DNA of 5,009 bases, from the NCBI GenBank assembly GCA_013003805.1, contig JABDII010000232.1:1-5009 (forward strand). The letters run 5' to 3'. The DNA is from Gemmatimonadales bacterium (GTDB taxonomy: Bacteria > Gemmatimonadota > Gemmatimonadetes > Gemmatimonadales > GWC2-71-9). The translations under genes and the position numbers were made by a program. Below the pieces are notes generated by a model that saw only the letters and a list, made by a program, of their open reading frames with translations, was not told the DNA's origin and did no database searches. This document shows, piece after piece, positions 1-5,009 of the stretch (position 1 is its first letter; the number at the start of each line of letters is the position of its first letter).

Positions 1-393
1 CAGGTCGGAGACAGCCGACTCTATCTCCAGCGAGACGGTTGGCTGGACCAGATCACCCGCGACCAGACCATGGCAGAGGATCTGGTGGATCAGGGAATCC
101 TGAAGCCGGAGCTGGCGCAGAAGTCGCGATGGAGCAATGTGCTGTCGAGCGCCGTAGGTGGGCGGAACCCAACCGTCGACCCGGTGCTCTACGACCTCGG
201 CCTCACCTTGGATGACGTCCTCCTCCTCTGCAGCGATGGGTTGACCAAACACGTGTCCGATCCCGAGATCTCGGACATCTTGACCTCATCCGCCACGGCC
301 GAGGACGCCTGCAAGTTCTTAGTGCAGGCTGCACTCGACGGGGGCGGGACCGATAACGTGACGGTTGTGGTCGCGCGGTTCCCGGGCAACTGA
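1..393 (+). CDS. PP2C-family Ser/Thr protein phosphatase, C-terminal part (5' end outside window)
   Basis: The reading frame is open from the first base, so the gene starts upstream; 130 codons are visible before the TGA. PP2C phosphatases are metal-dependent enzymes that remove phosphate from Ser/Thr and usually oppose Hanks-type kinases. Family motifs appear in the usual order, counting from the first visible residue: VGDSR (2-6), TRDQT (19-23, normally T-x-D-H-S/T), LSSAVGG (48-54), LLLCSDGL (74-81) and GGTDNVTVVVA (115-125). By family knowledge D79 (in SDG) and D118 (in TDN) are metal ligands; the N-terminal metal-binding aspartates lie outside the window. The protein ends just after the final beta strand (RFPGN), so no C-terminal membrane segment or sensor domain follows. 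Any kinase or FHA partner would be upstream. The DHT-to-DQT change is a mild oddity. The family call is secure; substrate and symbol are not. Confidence 0.93.
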   Translation, partial: QVGDSRLYLQRDGWLDQITRDQTMAEDLVDQGILKPELAQKSRWSNVLSSAVGGRNPTVDPVLYDLGLTLDDVLLLCSDGLTKHVSDPEISDILTSSATAEDACKFLVQAALDGGGTDNVTVVVARFPGN

Positions 394-412
394 GCTCGTA
401 CCCCAAGGGAGT

Positions 413-432
413 GGGCGGCACGCTCGCCCTTT
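413..432 (+). terminator. Weak intrinsic-terminator candidate after the phosphatase gene
   Basis: GGGCG (413-417) pairs with CGCCC (425-429) around a 7-nt loop and is followed by TTT, starting 19 nt after the stop codon. A competing pairing of AAGGG (405-409) with CCCTT (427-431) is also possible. The stem is only 5 bp and the T-run only 3 nt, so this is suggestive rather than convincing. Confidence 0.28.
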
Positions 433-514
433 CCAGCCAAACCACCTAATTCCGACAACAATAGTTGCTTTTCCCGTCAGTTGTGCCGGCGGCGCAGGGA
501 CGACCGAGATGGCC

Positions 515-526
515 CGGCTGCAGCCG
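515..526. repeat. Perfect 12-bp palindrome CGGCTGCAGCCG
   Basis: The two 6-nt halves (515-520 and 521-526) are exact reverse complements with no spacer. It lies in non-coding DNA about 175 nt upstream of gdhA, so a dimeric regulator could bind it. The same arrangement can arise by chance in GC-rich DNA, and no second copy is visible in the window. Confidence 0.4.
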
Positions 527-656
527 AGCACCCCAGACATCGGGACGGTGTGGCCCCATCACATCCGTGACAGATCGTTTATCTTGCCAGCGCCAGATTG
601 TGGAACGGAATTCGCAGCCTGGTCAGTCACCGGGGCCGTCTCCCTTGAGCCCGAGA

Positions 657-684
657 TTGCCCCGAACGGCAACGGACTTAGATA
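657..684 (+). promoter_or_regulatory. Possible sigma-70-like promoter immediately upstream of gdhA
   Basis: TTGCCC (657-662) and TAGATA (679-684) are separated by 16 nt. Both hexamers are poor matches to TTGACA/TATAAT. Transcription would begin about 10 nt or less before the gdhA ATG, which would fit the absence of a clear Shine-Dalgarno sequence there. The call is weak and depends entirely on that coincidence. Confidence 0.18.
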
Positions 685-700
685 GCTACGGGTACTTCTC

Positions 701-2053
701 ATGCCAGACGCAGTCACGACCGAAGTTCACCGCTTCATGCAGGATGTGAAGCGGCGGAATCCCCACGAGCGCGAGTTCCACCAGGCGGTGCAGGAAGTCG
801 TCGAGAGCGTTGCACCTTTCATCCTCGAGCACAAGAAGTACCACGATGCGCGTATCCTCGAGCGGATGACCGAGCCCGACCGGATCGTCATCTTCCGTGT
901 TACCTGGGAAGACGATAAGGGAGGGGTCCATGCCAACCGGGCGTGGCGGGTCCAGTTCAACAACGCGATCGGCCCTTACAAGGGCGGGATGCGATTCCAC
1001 CCATCCGTCACACTCAGCGTTCTCAAGTTCCTGGGCTTTGAGCAGGTCTTCAAGAACAGCCTTACCGGATTGCCCATGGGTGGCGGCAAGGGCGGATCGA
1101 ACTTCGATCCGAAAGGAAAGTCCGACCGTGAGGTCATGCGCTTCTGCCAGTCTTTGATGATTGAGCTTCACCGGCACATCGGAGACAACACCGATGTTCC
1201 GGCCGGCGACATTGGTGTCGGCGGGCGAGAGGTGAGTTACATGTTTGGGCAGTACAAGCGCATGAAGAACGTGTGGGCCGGCATTCTCACCGGCAAGAGC
1301 CTGAGTTATGGCGGCAGCCTGATTCGGAAGGAAGCCACGGGGTACGGCTCAGTGTATTTCATGGAAGACATGCTGGCTACGCGTGGGGATGGCCTCAAGG
1401 ACAAGCGGTGTGTCGTCTCAGGATCGGGCAACGTGGCGCTCTACACCATCGAGAAACTGAACGAGCTTGGCGCGAAGCCCATAGCCGCGTCGGATTCGGG
1501 TGGCTTCATCCACGATCCCGACGGCATCGGGCCGGAAAAATTGGAATGGCTCAAGGCATTGAAGGAAGAGCGCCGGGGTCGGCTGGCGGAGTATGCCGAG
1601 CACTTCGGCTGCGAATACCATGATGGGAAGCGGCCTTGGAGTGTTCCGTGCGACCTGGCATTCCCCTCCGCGACACAAAACGAGATCTCGCCAGACGACG
1701 CCCACGATCTCGTCGAGAATGGCGTGATTGGCGTGTCGGAAGGCGCCAACATGCCCACCACCATTGACGGGGTGCACACATTCTTGGACGCCAAGGTCCT
1801 CTACGGACCGGGTAAGGCCGCAAACGCCGGCGGTGTTGCGGTCTCGGGGCTGGAACAGAGCCAGAACGCCCAACGTATCACCTGGTCCGAGGAAGAGGTC
1901 GATCAACGGCTTCGGGAGATCATGCAAAGAATTCACCGCCGCTGCGTGTACTACGGCACCGAGAACGGTGGCTTCGTCAACTACGTCAAGGGCGCCAACC
2001 TGGCCGGGTTCGTCAAAGTAGCCGACGCCATGTTGGCCCAGGGATTGGTCTGA
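701..2053 (+). CDS. gdhA: NADP-type glutamate dehydrogenase (GdhA)
   Basis: This cytoplasmic enzyme makes L-glutamate from 2-oxoglutarate, ammonium and NADPH (EC 1.4.1.4) and is a main ammonium-assimilation route. The 450-aa length matches the hexameric E. coli type (447 aa), and similarity runs from end to end. Visible landmarks are the 2-oxoglutarate site with K94 in IGPYKGGMRFHP, K118 in FKN, catalytic K130 in PMGGGKGG and D170 in PAGDIGVGGRE. The Rossmann dinucleotide loop is SGSGNVA (240-246), with D265 and S266 after the second strand. K288 and R294 align with basic residues near the NADP 2'-phosphate in the E. coli enzyme, supporting NADPH use. The C-terminus is GFVKVADAMLAQG. The ATG at 701 gives the expected N-terminus; a Met at 737 would remove part of the first helix. 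No good Shine-Dalgarno precedes the start. The gene is intact and flanked by long non-coding stretches, so it is probably monocistronic. Confidence 0.97.
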   Translation: MPDAVTTEVHRFMQDVKRRNPHEREFHQAVQEVVESVAPFILEHKKYHDARILERMTEPDRIVIFRVTWEDDKGGVHANRAWRVQFNNAIGPYKGGMRFHPSVTLSVLKFLGFEQVFKNSLTGLPMGGGKGGSNFDPKGKSDREVMRFCQSLMIELHRHIGDNTDVPAGDIGVGGREVSYMFGQYKRMKNVWAGILTGKSLSYGGSLIRKEATGYGSVYFMEDMLATRGDGLKDKRCVVSGSGNVALYTIEKLNELGAKPIAASDSGGFIHDPDGIGPEKLEWLKALKEERRGRLAEYAEHFGCEYHDGKRPWSVPCDLAFPSATQNEISPDDAHDLVENGVIGVSEGANMPTTIDGVHTFLDAKVLYGPGKAANAGGVAVSGLEQSQNAQRITWSEEEVDQRLREIMQRIHRRCVYYGTENGGFVNYVKGANLAGFVKVADAMLAQGLV

Positions 2054-2417
2054 ATTGGCCAGACTCGGAGTACCGCACTCACCTTAGTGCCCCGAATCGC
2101 CGGGTTCAGTACATTGTTTTGATGGTCTCTTCGACGGCCCGCTGATACGAATCAAGCAGGTCCGCTCACGTGAATCACGGGGCGCCGCGACGTCGCTGAC
2201 GGGGTACCACGTCCACCCTGGGACTCACTTCCACCAAGGCGTCCGCACTCCTGAGAGGGTGTGTGGAGAGTCTCGGTGCAAGCCCCGCCGTGAGTTCCCT
2301 CCATTGGCTCCTCTGTTCCCCGTAACGTTGTAGCTGTGTCTTCTCCTCTCCGTCCCTGCTGCAATTGGGAACAGTGAGCTGACAAGCTCCGATTTGAGTA
2401 GAGATCTGTACCGAGAG

Positions 2418-2433
2418 TTAGGGATTCCCCTAA
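2418..2433. promoter_or_regulatory. Candidate operator: inverted repeat TTAGGG-ATTC-CCCTAA
   Basis: TTAGGG (2418-2423) and CCCTAA (2428-2433) are perfect inverted repeats around a 4-nt centre. This is a size and symmetry suited to a dimeric helix-turn-helix protein such as a NarL/FixJ-LuxR-type regulator. It lies about 150 nt upstream of the lipoprotein start. Downstream, TAAACT (2461-2466) could serve as a -10 hexamer with no recognisable -35, which would fit an activator-dependent promoter with the repeat centred roughly 47 nt before the start point. The repeat is seen directly; the function is inferred. Confidence 0.4.
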
Positions 2434-2492
2434 TCACAGCGATCAAACGCGCAATGTTCTTAAACTTTTCACTGGAGCTTCATCTCCCACAG

Positions 2493-2513
2493 GCAAACTT
2501 GGGGTAAGCTTGC
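2493..2513 (+). other. Leader hairpin upstream of the lipoprotein pair
   Basis: GCAAACTT (2493-2500) and AAGCTTGC (2506-2513) form an 8-bp stem with one A-C mismatch and a GGGGT loop, about 70 nt ahead of the start codon. If transcription begins near 2473 it would sit in the 5' untranslated region. No T-run follows, so it is not an obvious attenuator. It may be chance. Confidence 0.3.
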
Positions 2514-2572
2514 AGTGCCCCCCTGATCTGCGGGTCTGAGATGCATGTTGACGTTTTGAGACTCTCGCCTAT

Positions 2573-2579
2573 GGGGGTG
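2573..2579 (+). promoter_or_regulatory. Ribosome-binding site that fixes the start at 2586
   Basis: GGGGGTG, close to the anti-Shine-Dalgarno complement GGAGGTG, lies 6 nt before the ATG at 2586. No comparable purine stretch precedes the upstream in-frame ATGs at 2541 and 2571. Starting at 2586 also places the basic residues and hydrophobic core of the signal peptide at the N-terminus. Confidence 0.65.
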
Positions 2580-2585
2580 TACAGG

Positions 2586-3938
2586 ATGCGCACACAACGA
2601 CTGCCTTCGATTGCGGTGCTTGTCGCGGTGATCGGGGCGTGTACGGTGGCCGACGTGGGTGGCCCTAGTGAGTTCAGCCTCCTGCCTAGCTTTGCCTCGA
2701 GCGTACCCCAATGCAGCAACAATCCGTCCCCCATTACGAACACAATCACGGGTTTCACGAAGTACTGGCTTTGTAATCAGGACGTTTTCATTAACGGGCC
2801 GCAGGGCCCCATCGAATCCGCTATTACCAAGTGGAACGACGCCGTGCAGAATGCGGCGTTTACCACTAGGCCTCCTAGACTTAAGTATTCGCCCAATCCG
2901 AGTGCACAGATCCAGGTCGTGATCAATGGTAATGGTCCGTGGTGTGGCGACACCGACGGTTCGGCAACGACCCTCCCGACTCTGGTCACTCTGCATACTA
3001 AAGGAGCTTCACATTGCCCCAATAACTGGTCCTCGAGCCAGACCGCAGTGCTCGTTCATGAGTTCGCTCATGTTCTTGGTTTCACTACCACCCACCACAA
3101 TGCTGGTGTAACAGGTGTTTCCAACGAGTGTGCCATTCATTTGGGTAGTGACTCCACCATTAACTCATCTGTCTGTCAGCATGAAGTCGAGTGGCTCTAC
3201 TCCGGCTATGGCATCGGTCCATCCACGCGACCGAGTGATTTTTGGTCAAAGCCGATTGTCACCGGCCTGAATGCATCGCCCACCAGTGTCACTCTGAACG
3301 TCGACGGCACGCAGCAGATCTCTGTAACCCAACTGCTCTTCGCTCGGTCCCAACAACCGTCCACGAATCTGGGGTCGACAAACCTGAGCTGGAGTACGGA
3401 CAACGTTGCTATCGCCTCTGTTAACGCCGCCGGTCTCATTAGGGGAGAGGGAGCAGGCTCAACGACGGTGCGAGCCAAGATTGGGACCGGACTGCCGCCG
3501 TCCTATCAAGTTGGCACCATTATGGGTGCGGACGGCGAGCCCATCCATGTCACGGTGAATCCACCAGGGGGAGGATTCCGCGTGACGGCCATCAACGGCG
3601 TGATCCCGCCAATCACCTCACCAGGAACACGCACCCTGACGGCGACGGTGGTGAACAAGCCTGGGACGACGCTCCAGCTGAGATGGGAGGTGGACTACAG
3701 CAATACCGCCCCGAATCCCGACACGGTAACTTCCTGGGGGCTCAACTCCTATCGGCTAAGGGTGGAGGAAGGGTCATACAACATTCGCGTGAAGGCGACA
3801 CCGAGGAGCGACGCGGAGATCGGTACGGCAGCTGTTCGTGACTATCCCGTGTGCACCGATGGCGGTGGGGGTGTGGGGGAATTCTCTCGCGCAGACAAGC
3901 CCGGCGACCCTGGTACTAACGCGGTTGGAGGATGTTGA
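2586..3938 (+). CDS. Secreted lipoprotein with metzincin-like zinc-protease domain and two Ig-like domains
   Basis: From the ATG at 2586 the protein has 450 residues; a longer frame from 2541 would add 15 residues ahead of the signal peptide and lacks a ribosome-binding site. Residues 1-18 are a type II signal peptide with lipobox IGAC, giving lipidated C19. Residues about 55-210 look like a matrixin/metzincin protease: helix IESAITKWNDAV (76-87), then HEFAHVLGF (158-166) with zinc ligands H158 and H162 and general base E159. The usual HExxHxxGxxH third histidine is replaced by Thr (168), and the next histidines are H170/H171. No methionine follows until M313, so a classical Met-turn is absent. 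Residues about 228-325 are Big_2-like (SPTSVTLNV, LSWSTDNVAIASVNAAGLI), and 331-422 a second Ig-like or PKD-like domain. The tail is Gly-rich and ends in Cys450; other cysteines (43, 63, 120, 144, 182, 197, 423) could form disulfides. It is translationally coupled to the next gene. Fold confidence is good; catalytic activity and substrate are unproven. Confidence 0.82.
   Translation: MRTQRLPSIAVLVAVIGACTVADVGGPSEFSLLPSFASSVPQCSNNPSPITNTITGFTKYWLCNQDVFINGPQGPIESAITKWNDAVQNAAFTTRPPRLKYSPNPSAQIQVVINGNGPWCGDTDGSATTLPTLVTLHTKGASHCPNNWSSSQTAVLVHEFAHVLGFTTTHHNAGVTGVSNECAIHLGSDSTINSSVCQHEVEWLYSGYGIGPSTRPSDFWSKPIVTGLNASPTSVTLNVDGTQQISVTQLLFARSQQPSTNLGSTNLSWSTDNVAIASVNAAGLIRGEGAGSTTVRAKIGTGLPPSYQVGTIMGADGEPIHVTVNPPGGGFRVTAINGVIPPITSPGTRTLTATVVNKPGTTLQLRWEVDYSNTAPNPDTVTSWGLNSYRLRVEEGSYNIRVKATPRSDAEIGTAAVRDYPVCTDGGGGVGEFSRADKPGDPGTNAVGGC
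3927..3931 (+). promoter_or_regulatory. Ribosome-binding site that selects ATG 3938 over ATG 3932
   Basis: GGAGG directly abuts the first in-frame ATG (3932) with no spacer, which is too close for initiation. It lies 6 nt before the second ATG (3938), a normal distance. That second ATG also overlaps the preceding stop as TGATG, the usual layout for translational coupling. Confidence 0.75.
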
Positions 3939-4831
3939 TGTTACGTAGCGCACGTGTCCCTGCCGTAACCCTACCTCTGTTTCTCGTGTCCTGCCTGCTC
4001 TCCCTCGTGGCGTGCGGCGATTCGACCGGGCCGAATGGCGGCCCACCGCCACTCAGAGACAAGATCGTATTCGTGTCGGATCGGGACGGGCCGGCTCGAC
4101 TCTACGTCATGGACACGGATGGGACCAATCCCACGCTATTGGCGCTCGCGACGGGCGGGATCGTCACCAATCCGGCGGTGTCCCCGGATGGGACCAAGAT
4201 TGCGTTTCAACACAACAGCGAGATTTGGGTCATCAACTCGGACCGAACCGGGCAGACCAATCTCACCAACACCCTGGGCCTTGACAACTGGCCGAGCTGG
4301 TCGCCCGATGGAAGCAAGATTGCCTTTGAGTCCGACCGGGACGGAGATTGGGAGATTTACGTCATGAATGCGGACGGGACCAACCCCATCAACATCACCA
4401 ACCATGATGCAAGCGACCGATCGCCGGCGTGGTCCCCGGATGGCAGTAAGATCGCGTTCACAACCGACCGTGATGGCGACCTCGAAGTATACGCTATTGC
4501 ACCCGATGGAACGGGCCTGGTCAATCTTACCCAGGACCCCGCGAGTGACGGGACTGCGGACTGGTCTCCGGACGGCAGTCGGTTGGTATTCGTCAGCAAC
4601 CGAACCACAGGCAACAAGTTGTTCCTCATGGACGCCGACGGCTCGAACGTTTCTGCCTTGCCGATCCCGGGCAACGGCTTCTCTCCGGCCTGGTCGCCCG
4701 ATGGCCTCCGGATCGCCTTCGACGGGGGTGCCACCGGCTTCGATATCTGGGTGATTAATGCCGACGGCACAAGCCTGACGAATCTGACCAACGACCCCGG
4801 GCCTGACGGGGACCCGAGTTGGAGTCCGTGA
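3938..4831 (+). CDS. TolB-like six-bladed beta-propeller lipoprotein (PD40/WD40-like repeats)
   Basis: The start at 3938 gives 297 residues. Residues 1-25 form a signal peptide with lipobox LVAC and lipidated C26, followed by GDSTGP; there is no Asp at +2, so by the E. coli rule it would go to the outer membrane. Residues about 41-297 are repeats of 41-44 residues. Six IYVMNADGTN-type strands begin at 55, 96, 140, 184, 228 and 270. Five complete SPDGxKIAF motifs begin at 82, 122, 166, 210 and 253, and a sixth stops at WSP, the last three residues. The N-terminal KIVFVSDRDG lacks a preceding SPDG, so the N- and C-termini together complete the sixth blade. The propeller matches TolB's C-terminal part, but TolB's N-terminal domain is missing and no tol/pal genes are nearby, so this is not tolB. 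It likely binds a protein or polysaccharide partner, possibly the upstream gene product. Confidence 0.9.
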   Translation: MLRSARVPAVTLPLFLVSCLLSLVACGDSTGPNGGPPPLRDKIVFVSDRDGPARLYVMDTDGTNPTLLALATGGIVTNPAVSPDGTKIAFQHNSEIWVINSDRTGQTNLTNTLGLDNWPSWSPDGSKIAFESDRDGDWEIYVMNADGTNPINITNHDASDRSPAWSPDGSKIAFTTDRDGDLEVYAIAPDGTGLVNLTQDPASDGTADWSPDGSRLVFVSNRTTGNKLFLMDADGSNVSALPIPGNGFSPAWSPDGLRIAFDGGATGFDIWVINADGTSLTNLTNDPGPDGDPSWSP

Positions 4832-4924
4832 AGCCTGGTTGATGCTCCTTCGCGGGACCGGGATTCCGATTGGCACCGCCCACGTGGTCGCTGGGCACAT
4901 GTGGAGCGCGTGCGGCCGGTGACC

Positions 4925-4937
4925 CCAGGCTGCCTGG
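4925..4937 (+). terminator. Small hairpin, weak terminator candidate
   Basis: CCAGG (4925-4929) and CCTGG (4933-4937) pair around a CTG loop, about 95 nt after the propeller stop. The stem is short and no T-run follows (ACCTAAACATC), so intrinsic termination is doubtful. Confidence 0.15.
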
Positions 4938-4976
4938 ACCTAAACATCTGACCGGGAGCCATTGGCATTGGGTGTT

Positions 4977-4983
4977 AGGAGAG
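4977..4983 (+). promoter_or_regulatory. Ribosome-binding site for a gene starting at the window edge
   Basis: AGGAGAG lies 8 nt before a GTG at 4992. It is a near-ideal Shine-Dalgarno sequence at normal spacing and is the main reason to propose the partial gene that follows. Confidence 0.4.
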
Positions 4984-4991
4984 TTCCCGTT

Positions 4992-5009
4992 GTGAGTAGT
5001 GTTGTGAGT
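4992..5009 (+). CDS. Possible start of a new gene (GTG start, truncated by the window end)
   Basis: Only six codons are visible, reading M(GTG)-S-S-V-V-S, open to the last base. Support comes from the AGGAGAG Shine-Dalgarno 8 nt upstream and from the same orientation as all other genes. A second GTG at 5004 is an alternative start. Six residues give no indication of product, and the call could be wrong. Confidence 0.33.

Larger units (their letters stand above)
394..700. other. Non-coding region between phosphatase and gdhA
   Basis: This stretch of 307 bases holds no ORF that I can support. The open frames crossing it have arginine/proline-rich, low-information translations, no ribosome-binding site and no recognisable motif. 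It contains a weak terminator-like hairpin near the phosphatase stop, a 12-bp palindrome, and a poor promoter candidate just ahead of gdhA, each listed separately. Its size suggests that gdhA is transcribed independently of the phosphatase gene. No tRNA, riboswitch or mobile-element end was recognised. Confidence 0.7.
2054..2585. other. Long non-coding region between gdhA and the lipoprotein pair
   Basis: These 532 bases carry no supportable gene; the open frames here, mostly on the minus strand, have low-information translations and no ribosome-binding sites. No strong gdhA terminator is visible: GCACT/AGTGC (2075-2079/2086-2090) is a 5-bp hairpin without a T-run. Two palindromes, TCACGTGA (2166-2173) and GCGACGTCGC (2187-2196), lie close together. 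At 2255-2301, GAGGG can pair with CCCTC around an inner CTCGG/CCG-AG stem, which suggests some RNA structure. The right part holds the inverted repeat and leader hairpin listed below, and so probably the control region for the lipoprotein genes. Confidence 0.7.
4832..4991. other. Non-coding spacer after the lipoprotein pair
   Basis: This 160-nt stretch has no supportable ORF. It contains the 8-bp palindromes CCACGTGG (4880-4887) and CACATGTG (4896-4903), plus a 5-bp stem GCCCA/TGGGC (4878-4882/4892-4896). None is followed by a T-run. It presumably carries the end of the lipoprotein transcript and the start of the next unit. Confidence 0.5.

Noticed and set aside
365..749. Overlapping plus-strand ORFs of 106 and 94 aa between the phosphatase and gdhA
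   Set aside because: They overlap the ends of well-supported genes in other frames, have no ribosome-binding site, and show no recognisable composition or motif.
2255..2301. Segment GGTGCAAGCCCCGCCGTGAG reminiscent of part of a cobalamin riboswitch
   Set aside because: Only a short, loosely matching stretch is present. The rest of the cobalamin core and the flanking stems are missing, and no B12-related gene follows.
2152..2446. Two overlapping minus-strand ORFs of 77 and 73 aa in the long intergenic region
   Set aside because: They have low-information translations with no motif, no ribosome-binding site, and mutual overlap in different frames; these look like open frames by chance in GC-rich DNA.
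2548..2575. TTGACG-16-TATGGG as a promoter for the lipoprotein gene
   Set aside because: Transcription would begin around 2582, leaving the GGGGGTG ribosome-binding site outside the mRNA. The -10 match is also poor.
2541..2585. Upstream in-frame ATGs (2541, 2571) as the start of the protease-like lipoprotein
   Set aside because: Neither has a ribosome-binding site, and both would put extra residues ahead of a well-formed lipoprotein signal peptide that begins at 2586.
3938..4831. Naming the propeller gene tolB
   Set aside because: The TolB N-terminal domain is absent, the protein is a lipoprotein, and no tolQRA or pal gene is adjacent; only the propeller fold is shared.
4136..4968. Long minus-strand ORFs (254 and 203 aa) opposite the propeller gene
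   Set aside because: They mirror the repeated SPDG/NADG codons of the propeller gene; the repeated antisense pattern is a shadow of the coding repeats and shows no independent domain.

Overview
The window is about 5 kb of GC-rich bacterial chromosome with every supported gene on the + strand. Two proteins have lipobox signal peptides followed by extracytoplasmic beta-rich domains: a metzincin-like/Ig-like lipoprotein and a six-bladed TolB-type propeller lipoprotein whose mature N-terminus reads CGDSTGP. Together with an unusual PP2C phosphatase, this resembles Gemmatimonadota or a related diderm soil or sediment phylum. That assignment is an inference from protein style, because no rRNA or marker gene is present.

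Layout: (1) 1-393 is the C-terminal part of a PP2C-family Ser/Thr protein phosphatase that starts upstream of the window. (2) 394-700 is non-coding, with a weak terminator-like hairpin, a 12-bp palindrome and a weak candidate promoter. (3) 701-2053 is a complete NADP-type glutamate dehydrogenase (gdhA), matching the E. coli-type hexameric enzyme almost end to end. (4) 2054-2585 is a 532-nt non-coding region with a perfect 6-bp inverted repeat (TTAGGG-ATTC-CCCTAA) and a leader hairpin. (5) 2586-3938 encodes a secreted lipoprotein with a non-canonical zinc-protease motif, a Big_2-like domain and a second Ig-like domain. (6) 3938-4831 encodes a six-bladed propeller lipoprotein, translationally coupled to the previous gene through a TGATG overlap. 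(7) 4832-4991 is non-coding and leads to an apparent Shine-Dalgarno and GTG start of a further gene cut by the window end.

The phosphatase (signalling) and GDH (ammonium assimilation) look like independent housekeeping units. The two lipoprotein genes form one expression unit and probably act together at the cell surface or in the periplasm; what they act on cannot be read from the sequence. For both lipoproteins the most upstream ATG is probably not the real start, and the ribosome-binding sites point to 2586 and 3938. I see no mobile element, CRISPR array, tRNA or rRNA. I do not see a convincing new multi-gene system; the most unusual items are the displaced third histidine of the protease-like domain and the coupled lipoprotein pair.
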